From NCBI GenBank assembly GCA_016788885.1, contig JAEURX010000013.1, forward strand, positions 1-59,819: DNA of 59,819 nt, given 5' to 3'. Made by a program: the position numbers and the translations under genes. The notes beneath the pieces were generated by a model. It was given only the letters and a program-made list of their open reading frames with translations, searched no databases and was not told where the DNA came from. Below, in pieces: positions 57,204 through 59,819 of the stretch (position 1 is the first letter of the stretch; each line of letters opens with the position of its first letter). The stretch comes from Nitrospira sp. (lineage in GTDB: Bacteria; Nitrospirota; Nitrospiria; Nitrospirales; Nitrospiraceae).

Positions 57204-59819
57204 TTATTGTTCCTGCAAAAGGCGTTGTTGGAGGACAGCGAGTCGGTTGAGGGCATCGAGTGGTGTCATGGAGAAGAGGTCCATTTGCCGGACTTCCTCC
57301 AGCATGGGGTGTGGTGCAGGTAGCGTCGCATCAAATTGCAGGGATTGTTGAGTCTCACGAATGGGGTGAGGAGAGGAGGTTGCGGACTCAAGCTGTGCGA
57401 GGACTGCTTTGGCTCGATGTATCACCGCTTCTGGAAGGCCTGCCAGCTGCGCGACGTGAATACCATAACTTCGATCGGCTCCACCCGGGATGATCTTCCG
57501 TAGAAACAGCACTGTTCCATTGCGTTCCTGTACTGCCACAGAATAGTTCACAATACCGGCTCGCAGTCCTTCCAGCTGTGTCATCTCATGGTAGTGCGTC
57601 GCGAACAGCGTGCGCGCGCCGAGTCGCTCAGGGTCCTGGATAAATTCGGCAATGGCCCAGGCGATGCTCAACCCGTCATAGGTGCTGGTTCCACGCCCGA
57701 CTTCATCGAGCAGAATCAAGCTGCGTGCGGTGGCGCAATTGAGAATATGTGCTGATTCGATCATTTCGACCATGAACGTGCTTTGGCCCCCGGCGAGATT
57801 GTCTGAAGCCCCCACCCGGGTGAAGATGCGATCTACGAGTCCGATCCGGGCTTCAGTCGCGGGCACAAAGCTTCCCATTTGTGCCAGAAGCGTGATGAGC
57901 GCGACCTGCCGGAGGTAGGTGCTTTTTCCGGCCATATTGGGCCCGGTGATGATGTGGAGACGACTTGTCTGGAGATCCAGATGGGTATCATTGGGAACAA
58001 ACCCGCCTGAGAGATCGAGTCGTTCAACCACGGGGTGACGGCCTTGGACGATATGGAGGCCGTCACCGGTGTCAACGATTGGTCGAACATACCGGTGTAG
58101 CGCGGCAGTTTCTGCGAGGGCCGCAAGTACGTCCAGGACGGCGAGCCGCTGACTGATGTCTTGGAGTCGTGGAGTTTGGCCGGCCAGTTCCGTTCTGAGT
58201 TGCTCGAATAGATGCTGCTCCAAGGCGGTGAGTTTGGAGTCGGCTCCAGTGACACGCTCCTCGAGTTCCTTCAACTCAGCGGTCATGAATCGTTCCGCAT
58301 TGACGAGCGTCTGTTTTCGAATGTAGTCGGGCGGAACCTTTCCCAGGTTCGCTTTCGTAACCTCGAGGTAGTATCCGAAGACCTGATTGTATCGAACCTT
58401 CAGCGATTCGATGCCGGTGCGGGTGCGTTCTTTGGTTTCCAGGCTGGCGATCCAGCTTTTGCCTTCGCGACTTGCTTTGCGGAGTTCGTCCACATCCGCG
58501 TGGTACCCATCCTTTAGGATGCCGCCATCACGAATCGACACGGGAGCCTCCGGCACAATGGCCTGCTCAATGAATTGGTACAAGTCGGCGGCGTTGTCCC
58601 ATGAGGCGGTCAGATCGGCGAGGAGTGGGGCTCGCAATTCCGCCAACTCGGCATGAATGGCTGGGAGAGAGGAAAGGGACAATTTGAGGGCCAAGACATC
58701 GCGTGGATTCGCGACGCCGAGGGACATGCGACTACAGAGACGTGAAATGTCCTGTACGGGGCGCAAGGCCGATCGAAGCCGAACCCGTGCATCAAGGTGT
58801 TGATGGAGCTCTTCGACTGCGGTGAGACGGGCCTCAATGGGCGCGCACGTCACCAACGGTCGCAAGAGCCAGTCTCGGAGCAGGCGACTGCCCATCGCCG
58901 TCACCGTGCGGTCTAAGATACCCAGGAGCGTATACGACGACTGTCCCGGTGATTCCTCGAGGCGACCGCTCGGTCTTACGAGTTCCAGATTGCGGATGGT
59001 GACGCTGTCTAAGTGCATGGCATCGTGCTGTTGCCGGACACGTACCTGCCGGATGTGGTCAAGCGAGGCGGTTGGTTGCGTCTCACGGACGTAACGTAGG
59101 ACAGCCGCTCCGGCTTGGATGCCCAGCGTCAGGGCATGGCACCCGAAGGCATCCAGGGAATGGACGCGAAAATGTTCCTGTAGCCTGATGCGCCCTGCGT
59201 CAAGATCGAACCAGGCGGCCGGTTGCGTGCACCAACGGGGTCCGGGCAGATCGGTCATCCACTGTTGTTCATCGGGGGGGAGGCCCTCGGCACACAACAA
59301 CTCCTTAGGCTCGAGTCGCGTCAGTTCGTCCATGAGGGCGCTACGCGCATGAGGGCCCTGAAATTCACAGAGCCAAAAGTCGCCGGTCGAAACTTCCAGC
59401 GTGGCGAGGCCGAAGGCGCAGCCGCTGTGTGGTGGGCTTCCGGCTCGGGGACGGGTTGCCACTGCGGCGAGGATGTTGGATTCTGCGGCAGCCAGAAATT
59501 CGCTATCGACCAGTGTGCCGGGCGTATAGAGTCGGACGACTTCTCGACGCACCAAGCCTTTGGCCAGCTTGGGATCTTCGACTTGCTCGCACAGGGCCAC
59601 TGTGCGGCCTGCACGAAGCAACTTCGCAATATAGTTGGTGGCAGCATGGTGGGGGACGCCGCAGAGGGGGATCGGGGTGTCGCTCGATTTGTCGCGAGAG
59701 GTGAGAGCAATTGACAGGAGTTTCGACGCTTCAACGGCGTCCTCCTGAAACATTTCATAGAAATCGCCGACACGAAAAAACAGGATGGCATCGCGATAAG
59801 CCTGCTTGATGTCGCGATA
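57204..59819 (-). CDS. mutS: DNA mismatch repair protein MutS (5' end outside window)
   Basis: The minus-strand frame is open to the window edge, so 872 residues are visible and the N-terminal start is missing. The mismatch-binding region FFRVGDFYEMF holds the Phe-x-Glu that stacks against mispairs. Later LLRPLVTCAPIEARL, and the C-terminal ATPase: Walker A GPNMAGKSTYLRQ at about residue 625 of the visible part, LILLDEVGRGTSTYDGLSIA, TLFATHYHEMTQLE. The ATG at 59753 is an internal Met, not the start. It starts mismatch repair; mutL is not in view. Confidence 0.97.
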   Translation of the reverse strand, partial: YRDIKQAYRDAILFFRVGDFYEMFQEDAVEASKLLSIALTSRDKSSDTPIPLCGVPHHAATNYIAKLLRAGRTVALCEQVEDPKLAKGLVRREVVRLYTPGTLVDSEFLAAAESNILAAVATRPRAGSPPHSGCAFGLATLEVSTGDFWLCEFQGPHARSALMDELTRLEPKELLCAEGLPPDEQQWMTDLPGPRWCTQPAAWFDLDAGRIRLQEHFRVHSLDAFGCHALTLGIQAGAAVLRYVRETQPTASLDHIRQVRVRQQHDAMHLDSVTIRNLELVRPSGRLEESPGQSSYTLLGILDRTVTAMGSRLLRDWLLRPLVTCAPIEARLTAVEELHQHLDARVRLRSALRPVQDISRLCSRMSLGVANPRDVLALKLSLSSLPAIHAELAELRAPLLADLTASWDNAADLYQFIEQAIVPEAPVSIRDGGILKDGYHADVDELRKASREGKSWIASLETKERTRTGIESLKVRYNQVFGYYLEVTKANLGKVPPDYIRKQTLVNAERFMTAELKELEERVTGADSKLTALEQHLFEQLRTELAGQTPRLQDISQRLAVLDVLAALAETAALHRYVRPIVDTGDGLHIVQGRHPVVERLDLSGGFVPNDTHLDLQTSRLHIITGPNMAGKSTYLRQVALITLLAQMGSFVPATEARIGLVDRIFTRVGASDNLAGGQSTFMVEMIESAHILNCATARSLILLDEVGRGTSTYDGLSIAWAIAEFIQDPERLGARTLFATHYHEMTQLEGLRAGIVNYSVAVQERNGTVLFLRKIIPGGADRSYGIHVAQLAGLPEAVIHRAKAVLAQLESATSSPHPIRETQQSLQFDATLPAPHPMLEEVRQMDLFSMTPLDALNRLAVLQQRLLQEQ

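Noticed and set aside
57204-59753. ATG 59753 as the mutS start
   Set aside because: The 22 codons before it, up to the window edge, encode FFRVGDFYE, part of the mismatch-binding motif, so the start lies outside.
1-59819. CRISPR arrays, insertion sequences, prophage, tRNA or rRNA
   Set aside because: No regularly spaced repeats, transposase motifs, phage genes or tRNA/rRNA signatures noticed on reading both strands.

Overview
The window is GC-rich chromosomal DNA with dense, mostly short-spaced genes and no rRNA, tRNA, CRISPR array, insertion sequence or prophage that I can recognise. My best guess, by inference from gene content and protein style, is a member of the Nitrospirota, probably Nitrospira. 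The supporting features are paired DsrE/TusA sulfur-carrier genes, several SUMF1-fold and HEAT-repeat proteins, small highly expressed periplasmic proteins, a cupredoxin and a classic rimP-nusA-infB-rbfA-truB-rpsO-pnp block. No 16S gene is present to confirm this.

Layout. 1-9.2 kb is mainly cell envelope: a TRL-like lipoprotein, a small outer-membrane barrel, an alpha/beta hydrolase, an MlaA-type lipoprotein, the threonine-degrading pair tdh-kbl on the minus strand, a TonB/TolA-C-like protein, YceI, a DUF4412/LolA-like protein and a SUMF1-fold protein. 9.3-18 kb holds hemD, a second SUMF1-fold protein, a VOC protein, a metallo-beta-lactamase-fold protein, a UDP-glucuronate-type epimerase, an HAD phosphatase with a CTG start and a CPA2 cation/proton antiporter. 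18-24.3 kb has a Rieske oxygenase divergent from a dsrE-tusA operon, then ftcD, rpsU, nth, a second dsrE-type gene and a PGPGW-like membrane protein. 24.3-30.8 kb has polA, a 125-bp imperfect palindrome, a zincin-like metallopeptidase and a minus-strand operon of two LPP20-like secreted proteins and a degenerate alpha/beta hydrolase.

31-37.8 kb is the most unusual part: a secreted phosphodiesterase-like protein that has lost its metal ligands, a small secreted protein, and then five HEAT-repeat genes in a row, two of the junctions overlapping. I recognise no described system with this architecture. 37.8-45.5 kb carries UDP-glucose dehydrogenase, a CBS-domain protein, a membrane-fused spermidine-synthase-like protein, a monocistronic cupredoxin, a ferredoxin, and a small cluster of DUF192, Rieske, I42-inhibitor-like and class IV aminotransferase genes. 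45.5-55.5 kb is the translation/RNA block ending in pnp and an M16 peptidase. 55.6-57.1 kb has two adjacent secreted paralogues behind a strong promoter, and the window ends inside mutS, whose 5' end lies beyond the edge.

Regulation visible in sequence. Many genes have sigma70-like promoters, several with an extended -10. Five start codons lie exactly 6 or 7 bases after a -10 hexamer with no usable ribosome-binding site, which suggests leaderless mRNAs. Clear intrinsic terminators follow the TRL lipoprotein, tusA, the cupredoxin, the aminotransferase and the secreted pair. Functions are inferred from motifs I can read; no database search was possible.
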